This document shows positions 1 to 5,732 of a stretch of DNA of 8,489 nucleotides, piece by piece. Within the stretch, counting starts at the first letter, position 1; every line of letters begins with the position of its first letter. Under the pieces are notes generated by a model. The model was not told the DNA's origin and did no database searches. It saw nothing but the letters and a program-made list of their open reading frames with translations. This stretch comes from Balneolales bacterium. Its GTDB lineage: Bacteria; Bacteroidota; Rhodothermia; Balneolales; Natronogracilivirgulaceae. The stretch is taken from the NCBI GenBank assembly GCA_007131535.1, contig SLQI01000440.1, forward strand, positions 1-8,489, given 5' to 3'. The translations under genes were made by a program, and so were the position numbers.

Positions 1-1560
1 CAGTCCGACGTGACCCTTGGAGCATCCGGGCTGTATTATTGCCATTCCGCAGACGATCGTCAGGATCTGATCACCGACTCCAACTGGTCTATCAACGACG
101 AAGGCGAATCAGTTTACTGCGAGGAACCCGGTGCGGTTGTGCTTCGATTTCCGGAAAACGAAGCACGCAGAATCTCCCTGCAACCCGAATTGAGGTGGGA
201 TTCACTGGCTTTGGCACAAACCTATGATTTGACCCTGTCGCCGAACGAAGACTTTTCCGATCCGGTGGTTGAGGAGACCGGGCTGACCGATACCAGTTAC
301 ACGGTGTCCAGCGAACTTGACCTGAGTACCGATTACTTCTGGCGTGTCCGGGCAATGAATTTCGGCGGGGAGGGAACATGGAGTGAGGCCCGGTTTACCA
401 CGGTTCTGATGGAGAACGGCTCCGGCACCGAGGATAATCCCTACCAAATAACCGATGCCGAAGTGCTGGACCTGATCAGAGAAGATCTGTCCGCCCATTA
501 CATTTTAACCGATGATATCAGCTTGAGCTTTCATACCGGCAGTTCATCCGGATCGTTCTGGAATGACGGGGACGGCTGGAAGCCGTTAGGTGCGGAAAAT
601 TCATCCGGAGAGGAATCGTTTGAAGGATCCCTGGACGGCAGCGGTCATCGCATCAGTGGAATGAGTATCAACCGGCCCGGTCAAGACCATGTCGGGCTGT
701 TTGCCCGACTTGGTGAAGAGGCCGAAATCACCACATTGGGCCTGGAGGAGGTCGATATTACCGGGGGAACCAACACAGGGGCACTGGCCGGCTATAACGA
801 AGGGAGCATTTCCTACAGTTACGTAACCGGAAGTATAAATGGCAATTCCCAGGTCGGTGGTTTTACCGGTGTAAATACCCAAGGCTCCATCACCCATTCC
901 TACACTAAAGGAGACGTTTCAGCTGATGAATACAGTGCCGGCGGTATGGTTGGCGACAATAACGGCACGATCTCGGAAACCTGGTCCTCCGGCAGCGTCG
1001 AAGCCGGCTCAGAGGCCGGCGGACTGATCGGCCGCAACTTCGACGGTCCGGTCAGCGGGAATTACTGGAACAGCGAAACCTCCGGAACGGAAAGCGGTGT
1101 CGGAGACGGATCTGTCGACGGCATTACCGCGCTCACCCCCTCGGAAATGCGCCTGCAGGATTCATTCGAAGACTGGAACTTTGACGACACCTGGAAGATT
1201 GACGAGGAAGAGTCCTATCCTTTTCTGCAGGACGTAGAGCAGGAGCCGCCACCCGGGCAATTGACCACCGACATCGAGCCGGTCGTCGAACTGCCCGAAG
1301 AGTTCGGCCTGGATCAAAACTATCCCAACCCGTTCAACCCGGCTACGCAGATCCGGTATGCCATCCCCGAGCAGTCTCATGTTCGCCTGACTGTGTATGA
1401 TGCGCTCGGACGGCGGATAACCACGCTTGTTGACGAAAGCCAGAAGCCCGGAACGTACGAAGCTACGTTTGATGCGTCTGAGCTATCCAGCGGTGTATAC
1501 CTATACCGCCTGGCGGCTGGAAATTTTGTAGAAACCCATCAGATGATGCTCGTGAAATAA
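1..1560 (+). CDS. Secreted modular surface protein with FN3-like domain, GLUG repeats and T9SS C-terminal sorting domain (5' partial)
   Basis: The reading frame is open from base 1, so the N-terminus and signal peptide lie outside the window; 519 codons are visible, ending in TAA. The GTG at 10 is only an internal codon. Residues 4-40 (LGASGLYYC, then an arginine, LI, W, I and a second Cys) resemble the tail that closes BspA-type leucine-rich repeat regions, which is recall-based inference. Residues about 57-136 look like a fibronectin III domain (YDLTLSP, DYFWRVRAMN). Residues about 139-410 are a Gly/Ser-rich beta-repeat region; units at about 258-362 fit GLUG repeats (GALAGYNEGSISYSYVTG, GGFTGVNTQGSITHSYTKG, GGMVGDNNGTIS). 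Residues 436-519 are a type A T9SS sorting domain: NYPNPFNP, YDALGRRI, SSGVYLYRL. Family knowledge says such proteins cross the outer membrane by T9SS and are surface-attached or released. The role is probably adhesive; no catalytic domain is visible. It converges on the methyltransferase gene. Confidence 0.9.
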   Translation, partial: QSDVTLGASGLYYCHSADDRQDLITDSNWSINDEGESVYCEEPGAVVLRFPENEARRISLQPELRWDSLALAQTYDLTLSPNEDFSDPVVEETGLTDTSYTVSSELDLSTDYFWRVRAMNFGGEGTWSEARFTTVLMENGSGTEDNPYQITDAEVLDLIREDLSAHYILTDDISLSFHTGSSSGSFWNDGDGWKPLGAENSSGEESFEGSLDGSGHRISGMSINRPGQDHVGLFARLGEEAEITTLGLEEVDITGGTNTGALAGYNEGSISYSYVTGSINGNSQVGGFTGVNTQGSITHSYTKGDVSADEYSAGGMVGDNNGTISETWSSGSVEAGSEAGGLIGRNFDGPVSGNYWNSETSGTESGVGDGSVDGITALTPSEMRLQDSFEDWNFDDTWKIDEEESYPFLQDVEQEPPPGQLTTDIEPVVELPEEFGLDQNYPNPFNPATQIRYAIPEQSHVRLTVYDALGRRITTLVDESQKPGTYEATFDASELSSGVYLYRLAAGNFVETHQMMLVK

Positions 1561-1662
1561 AATTGAAGCGGAGAAATCAACCAAGCGCAAATTGCACTTA
1601 TCAATACTTAACCCGGTTTCTCTTAATGTTTCAGGCGCTTTCATAATTTGTCCAGGAACGGA

Positions 1663-1695
1663 TATCCCGCATTTCCAGGTGAGAAATGCGGGATA
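1663..1695. terminator. Perfect 13-bp-stem hairpin between convergent genes, candidate bidirectional terminator
   Basis: The arms TATCCCGCATTTC (1663-1675) and GAAATGCGGGATA (1683-1695) are exact inverted complements around a 7-nt loop. It lies 103 bases after the T9SS-protein stop and 58 bases beyond the stop of the oppositely oriented methyltransferase gene, where a shared terminator is expected. Neither strand carries a clean U-tract after the stem, so intrinsic termination is not certain; it may instead protect mRNA 3' ends. The rest of the 1561-1753 gap shows no gene. Confidence 0.6.
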
Positions 1696-1753
1696 AGTTA
1701 ACGTGTGCCCGGACGGTCCAGGAGGATCTGCTTTATGATTCCTTTCTGCTGAT

Positions 1754-2572
1754 TCATAAATCAACTATGGTTTCCATATAGGTATTTTCAACGATCGCCG
1801 TTCCGTCATCCGCCCGGTTGTAACGTTCAAAGACCTCTTTCAGGTCATTCAAAAGGTTTTCTTTCTGATGGTCATCAATAAGATCCAATGCCCGGAGGGT
1901 AGGACCGAACCAAGTACTGAACACCTCTACGGCATGATCGGTTGAGAGATAGTACTGCAGGGCCTTTCGTCTCTCACTTTGGATCGACCGTGCACTTGCG
2001 CCCAGCAGTTCATTCAACCCCTGTTCCGTGCCCCAGCGCGATGGTGGTTTGACGCCCGGCGGTGGCGGCGGCAGATACTTGCCGTTCGCAGAAAAGAAAT
2101 CCCCGCTCCAGCCTTCAGAGACGGGGCCGGCCAGCCCGATTTTCCCTCCGGGTTTACAGACCCGGATCATTTCCGATGCGGCTTTTTCCTGATCGGGTGC
2201 AAACTGAACACCGTATACAGAGAGAATCACATCAAAACAGTTATCCGGAAACGGCAGATCCTGAACGTCTGCAACGAGGAATTCTGCTTTCAACCCACTG
2301 ACTTCTGAACGTAATCGGGCACGATCAATCAGTTCGGGAACATAATCAATTCCGGTTACGTCACAGTATCGGCGTGCTGCCACCAGTGCCGCCGTTCCGC
2401 TGCCGCAGGCCAGATCCAGCACCTTTTGTCCGGGATGGGGATCAACGGTACTGACCAGCGCTTCGGCTATCACGATATTTTGGCGGGCTATTTCATTAAA
2501 ATCACCTTTTCCCCAGGTCTGTTTCTGGTTAAGGGTGATCTCGGAGAGGTTGGCGGCTTTTTGAGTTTTCAT
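1754..2572 (-). CDS. Class I SAM-dependent methyltransferase (Methyltransf_11/UbiE-like fold)
   Basis: This 272-residue protein has the Rossmann-type methyltransferase core. Motif I is VLDLACGSGTAA (51-62), the acidic SAM-ribose residue lies in GID (74-76), ADVQDLPFPDNCFDVI (101-116) covers the adenine-binding/motif II area, and MIRVCKPGGKIGL (135-147) matches the family's R..KPGG segment. A proline run (168-172) precedes RWGTEQGLNELLG, an insert seen in related uncharacterised methyltransferases. The C-terminal part probably determines the substrate, which cannot be read from sequence. An in-frame TGA lies three codons upstream of the ATG at 2572, so this is the earliest possible start. No good Shine-Dalgarno sequence sits close by; a GGAAGG lies about 20 bases upstream inside a hairpin arm. 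It is the last gene of the three-gene minus-strand cluster with the AraC regulator. Calling it UbiE itself would be over-reach. Confidence 0.85.
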   Translation of the reverse strand: MKTQKAANLSEITLNQKQTWGKGDFNEIARQNIVIAEALVSTVDPHPGQKVLDLACGSGTAALVAARRYCDVTGIDYVPELIDRARLRSEVSGLKAEFLVADVQDLPFPDNCFDVILSVYGVQFAPDQEKAASEMIRVCKPGGKIGLAGPVSEGWSGDFFSANGKYLPPPPPGVKPPSRWGTEQGLNELLGASARSIQSERRKALQYYLSTDHAVEVFSTWFGPTLRALDLIDDHQKENLLNDLKEVFERYNRADDGTAIVENTYMETIVDL

Positions 2573-2590
2573 GGCATTTCAATATTGATT

Positions 2591-2623
2591 ACACCTTCCA
2601 GGTATGAAGCACCTGGAAGGCGT
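2591..2623 (-). terminator. Intercistronic hairpin between the small-protein gene and the methyltransferase gene
   Basis: Read on the minus strand, arms at 2611-2623 and 2591-2603 form a 13-bp stem with a 7-nt loop: 10 contiguous Watson-Crick pairs (CCTTCCAGGT against ACCTGGAAGG), one G-U pair, then two more pairs. On the plus strand that one pair becomes an A-C mismatch, so the structure fits RNA made from the minus strand. It begins 24 bases after the small-protein stop. The sequence after it (AATCAATATTG) is AT-rich without a proper U-run, so it may be a weak terminator, an attenuator or an mRNA-stability element. Confidence 0.5.
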
Positions 2624-2646
2624 GGTTATGCTGCTTTAATCATGCA

Positions 2647-2913
2647 TCAGGCCTTGATTTTTTCAGGCAGTCCGATTGCATGTTCGGTAAATACGGGAAA
2701 GTACTGCTGTGTACTGGCCGGGTTCAGTTTTGAATCCAGGTATTCGCTCAGCCTTTCAATGGAGGGGGCTTCATACAGGCACACCGCCCTGCTCATATCG
2801 TCTGCAGGAAAGAACTGATAAACGTGCAGATCGTCAGGCAGCGGGAATACCTCTTCGGCGCATTTTCCGAATTTTTCAGGGTCATGGATTTGGTGTTCAA
2901 TGGCTATAAACAT
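2647..2913 (-). CDS. Conserved-looking small protein, possible ferredoxin-like alpha/beta (dimeric barrel) fold
   Basis: The 88-residue product begins MFIAIEHQIHDPEKF and has no signal peptide or membrane segment. I do not recognise a characterised family. The pattern of an N-terminal beta strand (MFIAIEHQI), a helix over EKFGKCAEEVF, a strand (LHVYQFFPA), a strand (RAVCLYEA), a helix (SIERLSEYLDSKL) and a final segment (YFPVFTEHAIGLP) suits a ferredoxin-like or dimeric alpha/beta barrel fold. The frame can start at GTG 2922, but ATG 2913 is preferred because AAGGTGA lies 5 bases before it and overlaps the GTG option. The gene lies between the AraC regulator and the methyltransferase on the same strand. 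Small barrels of this kind often bind or turn over small ligands, but any function here is inference. Confidence 0.75.
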   Translation of the reverse strand: MFIAIEHQIHDPEKFGKCAEEVFPLPDDLHVYQFFPADDMSRAVCLYEAPSIERLSEYLDSKLNPASTQQYFPVFTEHAIGLPEKIKA

Positions 2914-2918
2914 GGGAA

Positions 2919-2925
2919 TCACCTT
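2919..2925 (-). promoter_or_regulatory. Shine-Dalgarno site fixing the start of the 88-aa protein
   Basis: AAGGTGA on the minus strand ends 5 bases before the ATG at 2913. It overlaps the alternative GTG at 2922, which argues against that upstream start. Confidence 0.6.
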
Positions 2926-2960
2926 GCTTGATTACGTTACAGGATAAGTCTGATCAGCGT

Positions 2961-2978
2961 CCCGGAGTATACTCGGGG
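2961..2978. repeat. 18-bp near-perfect palindrome, candidate operator
   Basis: CCCGGAGTATACTCGGGG is palindromic except for one mismatched pair, and its inner 10 bases GAGTATACTC are exact. It lies about 36-53 bases upstream of the Shine-Dalgarno site of the small-protein gene, in the gap behind the AraC gene, where a promoter or operator for the two downstream genes could sit. CGGAG at 2963-2967 could also pair with CTCCG at 2979-2983 as an alternative hairpin. No factor is identified. Confidence 0.4.
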
Positions 2979-3001
2979 CTCCGAAAGTGTTGTTGAACGC
3001 T

Positions 3002-3013
3002 GCAAGGCCTTGC
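3002..3013. repeat. 12-bp perfect palindrome in the same gap
   Basis: GCAAGGCCTTGC is a perfect palindrome centred 38 bases from the centre of the 2961-2978 palindrome. It may be a dimer-binding site or a short hairpin after the AraC gene. Twelve-base palindromes can arise by chance, so only the pairing with its neighbour makes it notable. Confidence 0.3.
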
Positions 3014-3075
3014 GGACTCTCACAGGTTCACCCATAAACTAATCTATACAGACCCGGCCTGCTTTGTTTAAAAGT

Positions 3076-3945
3076 TCAAAGGTTTTGCTGAGAAGTTTTT
3101 TTCACCTCAGTCGGTGATATCCCGAAATGTTCTTTAAATGCCCGGCTGAAATGAGAGCTGTTTTTCAGTCCGCACTCCATCATCACTTCTGTGACCGGCA
3201 TATCAGAAGATTCCAGTAAAAATTTACCATACTCAAGCCGCTTTTGTATCAGCCATCGGCCGGGGGTAGTTTTGTAGATCGTTTTAAAGTCTTTTTTAAA
3301 CACCGAAAGGCTTCGTCCGCTCAGCCGGGCATATTCTTCCAGGTTCATCGGGTAAGTAAAGTTGGACTCCATCATGGCCGGGATTGAAGGGCGGGACCGG
3401 ATACAGATGTCGTGAAAATATTCGGCAAGTCCGTCGTTTTGCGGCATGGTTGCCACGATCATAATTAACTCTCTGAACTTGAGCTCAGTCAGTTTTGCCA
3501 CTTCCCGGCCGGTATTGGAAATGTAGGAAAGAAAGGAGAGAAAATACGATGCGAGCATTTCATTGATTTGGACCCGGAGAATCGGCGCCGGATCCGGCTC
3601 TCGTTCCCGGACGGAAAGTTCAATCTGATTCTCAATCAGCGTCTCTTTGATAAAGCTGTCCGGAACAAACATAAACAGCGAACAAAATTCATCATCAAAA
3701 TATTGATAGATCGAGTGAGCCCCCTTTTTTACAAAAATGCAGTCACCGGCGCGTGCCAGCACCTCTTTGTCCCTTGCGAACCATTTTTTCTTACCCTTAA
3801 TTACATACACAAAATAATTGTGATGGGTCCACATGTCGAACTGTGTTTCACTCAGCGGACACTTATAGTCGGCAAAAAGCAGGTCGTTTACCCTCAGCCT
3901 TTTGCCGTCCGGGAGGTCTTTCATAAAATCGAACACATTGAGCAT
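3076..3945 (-). CDS. AraC/XylS-family transcriptional regulator
   Basis: This 289-residue protein has an N-terminal cupin-like sensor region (about 25-95, including MWTHHNYFVYVIKGKKKWF and AGDCIFVKKGAHSIYQ) and a C-terminal AraC DNA-binding domain. The first helix-turn-helix is about 199-224 (MNLEEYARLSGRSLSVFKKDF) and the second about 249-283 (VTEVMMECGLKNSSHFSRAFKEHFGISP). GLKNSSHFSRAFKEHFG is a close match to the AraC signature. The length is normal for the family. An in-frame TAG two codons upstream fixes ATG 3945 as the earliest start; no clear Shine-Dalgarno sequence precedes it. Family members usually activate nearby genes when a small ligand binds the sensor. Candidate targets are the downstream small-protein and methyltransferase genes and the divergent SDR; the ligand is unknown. 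Confidence 0.93.
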   Translation of the reverse strand: MLNVFDFMKDLPDGKRLRVNDLLFADYKCPLSETQFDMWTHHNYFVYVIKGKKKWFARDKEVLARAGDCIFVKKGAHSIYQYFDDEFCSLFMFVPDSFIKETLIENQIELSVREREPDPAPILRVQINEMLASYFLSFLSYISNTGREVAKLTELKFRELIMIVATMPQNDGLAEYFHDICIRSRPSIPAMMESNFTYPMNLEEYARLSGRSLSVFKKDFKTIYKTTPGRWLIQKRLEYGKFLLESSDMPVTEVMMECGLKNSSHFSRAFKEHFGISPTEVKKTSQQNL

Positions 3946-3996
3946 AAGCTATGTATTAAGGATAACCGATTTTTGCACATCTGCTGATGTCTTTTT

Positions 3997-4026
3997 ATGA
4001 TATATATGAATCAAACTAATTTACAA
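3997..4026 (-). promoter_or_regulatory. Candidate sigma70-like promoter of the AraC gene with a nearby inverted repeat
   Basis: On the minus strand TTGTAA (4021-4026) and TATCAT (3997-4002) are separated by 18 bases and point at the AraC gene, giving a leader of roughly 45 bases. The inverted repeat ACATC-TGCT-GATGT (3977-3990) would sit at about the start of transcription, an operator-like position. Primary promoters in this bacterial group often differ from the sigma70 consensus, so this is tentative. Confidence 0.3.
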
Positions 4027-4046
4027 CTATTTATTCATCTTCATGT

Positions 4047-4307
4047 ATGTGGAATATGGTTAATACACTTGTTCTGTTGATATGTGTGAACGTTCCTGAT
4101 AATGCAGCGGCTCAAGCTGCCTCGCTTTATTCACCAAGGGATTATTACGAATCAGCACCGATTGAATCTGACCCATCAGATTCATTATCCGGCTCGGGGA
4201 CCACAGATCATTCATTTAGCAATAACCCGGGAATGGGGGAAAGCACCATAGGCATGTCTGTGATTGCGGGGCGGTTGCACTCTGTTCTATATAAATTCAA
4301 AATATAG
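4047..4307 (+). CDS. Doubtful 86-codon ORF, possible small exported protein
   Basis: The ORF begins MWNMVNTLVLLICVNV, followed by NAAAQAASLYSPRD. A hydrophobic stretch followed by an AxA-like site (AQA-A) resembles a signal peptide, and the mature part is Ser/Asp-rich and low in complexity. Against it, the N-terminus has no lysine or arginine before the hydrophobic core, no Shine-Dalgarno sequence precedes either ATG (4047 or 4056), and no family is recognised. If not real, positions 3946-4436 are a 491-base AT-richer divergent intergenic region between the AraC and SDR genes. It could also be the decayed start of a former secreted protein. Apart from the AraC promoter candidate and the SDR ribosome-binding site, I see nothing else strong in that stretch. 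Confidence 0.3.
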   Translation: MWNMVNTLVLLICVNVPDNAAAQAASLYSPRDYYESAPIESDPSDSLSGSGTTDHSFSNNPGMGESTIGMSVIAGRLHSVLYKFKI

Positions 4308-4422
4308 CAAAGTCCAAACCGGTTGGTTTACCGCCCGATAAAATTGTAAGGTGGTGTATATTGCAGAACTTTAGCTGGATTAAGCGTTGTTATCTAAGTA
4401 AAACCCGAGTGTATTTATAATA

Positions 4423-4429
4423 AAGGTGA
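4423..4429 (+). promoter_or_regulatory. Shine-Dalgarno site of the SDR gene
   Basis: AAGGTGA lies 7 bases before the ATG at 4437 and supports that start. The same heptamer precedes the small-protein gene at 2913, although most genes in this window lack a clear site. Confidence 0.6.
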
Positions 4430-4436
4430 ATTCATC

Positions 4437-5237
4437 ATGAAGGCAGATGGAAAGGTATTCGTGGTTACAGGTGGAGCCAATGGCATTGGCAGAGAGCTGG
4501 TGATGGCACTGTTGCGCCGGAATGCGAGGGTAGCAGCTGTAGATATCGATGAAAGCGGGCTGAAGAAACTTACCGAAGATGCGGCGGATCAAAAGGACCA
4601 TCTGTCTGTCCATGTGCTTGATATTACGAGCCGGGATGCCGTCTATGCCTATCCGGATCTGGTGATTTCTGAACACGGCGCAGTAGACGGGGTGGTGAAT
4701 AATGCCGGTATCATCCAGCCGTTTGTCAGGCTTGCAGAACTTAAGGATGAGGATATCCGCCGGGTAATGGATGTGAATTTTTATGCTACCCTCAATATGA
4801 CCCGGGCCTTTCTGCCCCACCTGCTTTCCCGGTCGGAAGCCCATGTGGTTAATATTTCAAGTATGGGTGGTTTTCTGCCGGTGCCGGGTCAAAGTGTCTA
4901 CGGCGCCTCAAAAGCTGCTGTAAAATTGCTGACCGAAAGTCTCTACGCGGAGCTTGCCGATACGTCAGTTCGGGTTACCATCGTATTTCCCGGAGCAGTC
5001 GGTACGGATATAGCCGCACATTCCGGGGTGAAAATCAGTGCGGGTGCGGATCAACAAACTTATAAATCCCTTCCGGCCGATAAGGCGGCGGAAATCATTC
5101 TGGAGGGTATTCAGAAAAACCGGTTTCGAATCCTGGTAGGGCAGGATGCCCGGTTTATGGATTTGGTCTACCGGACCAACCCCAAAAGGGCAGTAAGGTA
5201 TATCACCCGCAAGATGAAAAACCTGTTGCCGGCATAG
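4437..5237 (+). CDS. Classical short-chain dehydrogenase/reductase (SDR)
   Basis: This 266-residue Rossmann-fold oxidoreductase carries all classical SDR elements. The cofactor glycine motif TGGANGIG is at 11-18. An acidic residue ends the second strand (VDID, Asp36), which in this family favours NAD(H) over NADP(H). NNAG is at 88-91, the structural Asn is N114 (DVNF), and the catalytic residues are S142, Y155 and K159 (SVYGASKA). The PG motif is at 185-186. The substrate-binding loop (about 187-210) and the basic C-terminal tail (RTNPKRAVRYITRKMKNL) are not diagnostic of a substrate. The length is slightly above the usual 250 residues because of the tail, which could associate with a membrane surface; that is inference. 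It is divergent from the AraC gene across about 490 bases. No clear terminator was found in 5238-5346. Confidence 0.93.
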   Translation: MKADGKVFVVTGGANGIGRELVMALLRRNARVAAVDIDESGLKKLTEDAADQKDHLSVHVLDITSRDAVYAYPDLVISEHGAVDGVVNNAGIIQPFVRLAELKDEDIRRVMDVNFYATLNMTRAFLPHLLSRSEAHVVNISSMGGFLPVPGQSVYGASKAAVKLLTESLYAELADTSVRVTIVFPGAVGTDIAAHSGVKISAGADQQTYKSLPADKAAEIILEGIQKNRFRILVGQDARFMDLVYRTNPKRAVRYITRKMKNLLPA

Positions 5238-5346
5238 GTTGAGATATTAGAAGTGGCCGCACCATAAAGTATTAATTTTTCCTAAAGTATCCCTTATAAT
5301 CACGTAGGGGTCGGGCAAAACATCCGCTCGAATTCCGGTTTGTGAA

Positions 5347-5496
5347 TTACTCTTTTTGTTTATCCTTCATTTTTTGTTCGAACTCACCGGTTTTAGTCAG
5401 GGTGTAGACGGCCTGAGAGAAAAAGAAGAATGCGGCCGAAATCAGCATTATAAACAACCCGATTCCGACGGGAGAAGACCAGCTTAACCATTCCAT
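5347..5496 (-). CDS. 49-residue single-pass membrane protein
   Basis: The minus strand from ATG 5496 to TAA 5347 encodes a 49-residue protein starting MEWLSWSSPVG. Residues about 9-32 form one strong hydrophobic helix (VGIGLFIMLISAAFFFFSQA). The tail (TGEFEQKMKDKQKE) is very polar and lysine-rich, which predicts a cytoplasmic C-terminus by the positive-inside rule. The clean split into short N-terminus, helix and charged tail argues for a real gene despite the lack of a Shine-Dalgarno sequence. A candidate promoter lies just upstream. It converges with the SDR gene, 109 bases away. I do not recognise the family; small accessory subunits of transporters or respiratory complexes have this build, but no partner is visible in the window. 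Confidence 0.65.
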   Translation of the reverse strand: MEWLSWSSPVGIGLFIMLISAAFFFFSQAVYTLTKTGEFEQKMKDKQKE

Positions 5497-5512
5497 AGAT
5501 ATTGAGGTTTAG

Positions 5513-5541
5513 ATTATATAATGTATAGCTCTTGATGATAA
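5513..5541 (-). promoter_or_regulatory. Candidate promoter of the 49-aa membrane protein gene
   Basis: On the minus strand TTATCA (5536-5541) and a perfect TATAAT (5513-5518) are separated by 17 bases. Transcription would start about 10 bases before ATG 5496, giving a very short leader, consistent with the missing Shine-Dalgarno sequence. The rest of 5497-5732 shows no gene; it holds three GAACC-containing direct repeats (5660-5695) and no clear terminator for the lipoprotein operon. Confidence 0.3.
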
Positions 5542-5732
5542 GTCTACTTTTCAGGTAACTGCAATGCAGGCCCGATTGATTCCCGCAGGTATATATAATC
5601 CCGCATTTCCCTGATACAGAGCTTTCGCCCCGATGATTGAGCCTGTTGCCGCCTGACCATTTGAACCCGGTTAAGCAATTTGAACCTTTCGAACCTAAAG
5701 CTTCAATATTATCCGGAAACCAGAAATGCCGT

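Noticed and set aside
2426..2818. 130-codon plus-strand ORF
   Set aside because: It lies antisense to the methyltransferase and small-protein genes, both well supported, and spans their intergenic hairpin.
4313..4330. CCAAACCGGTTGG-like symmetry after the 86-codon ORF as a terminator
   Set aside because: The stem is only 4-5 bp and no U-tract follows.
4387..4421. TTGTTA and TATAAT as a promoter for the SDR gene
   Set aside because: The spacer is 23 bases, and transcription would begin at or beyond the Shine-Dalgarno site, so the mRNA would lack it.
5660..5700. tRNA T-loop-like GGTTCAAA and GGTTCGAA on the minus strand
   Set aside because: The flanking bases do not form a 5-bp T-stem, and no acceptor, D or anticodon arm can be drawn around them.
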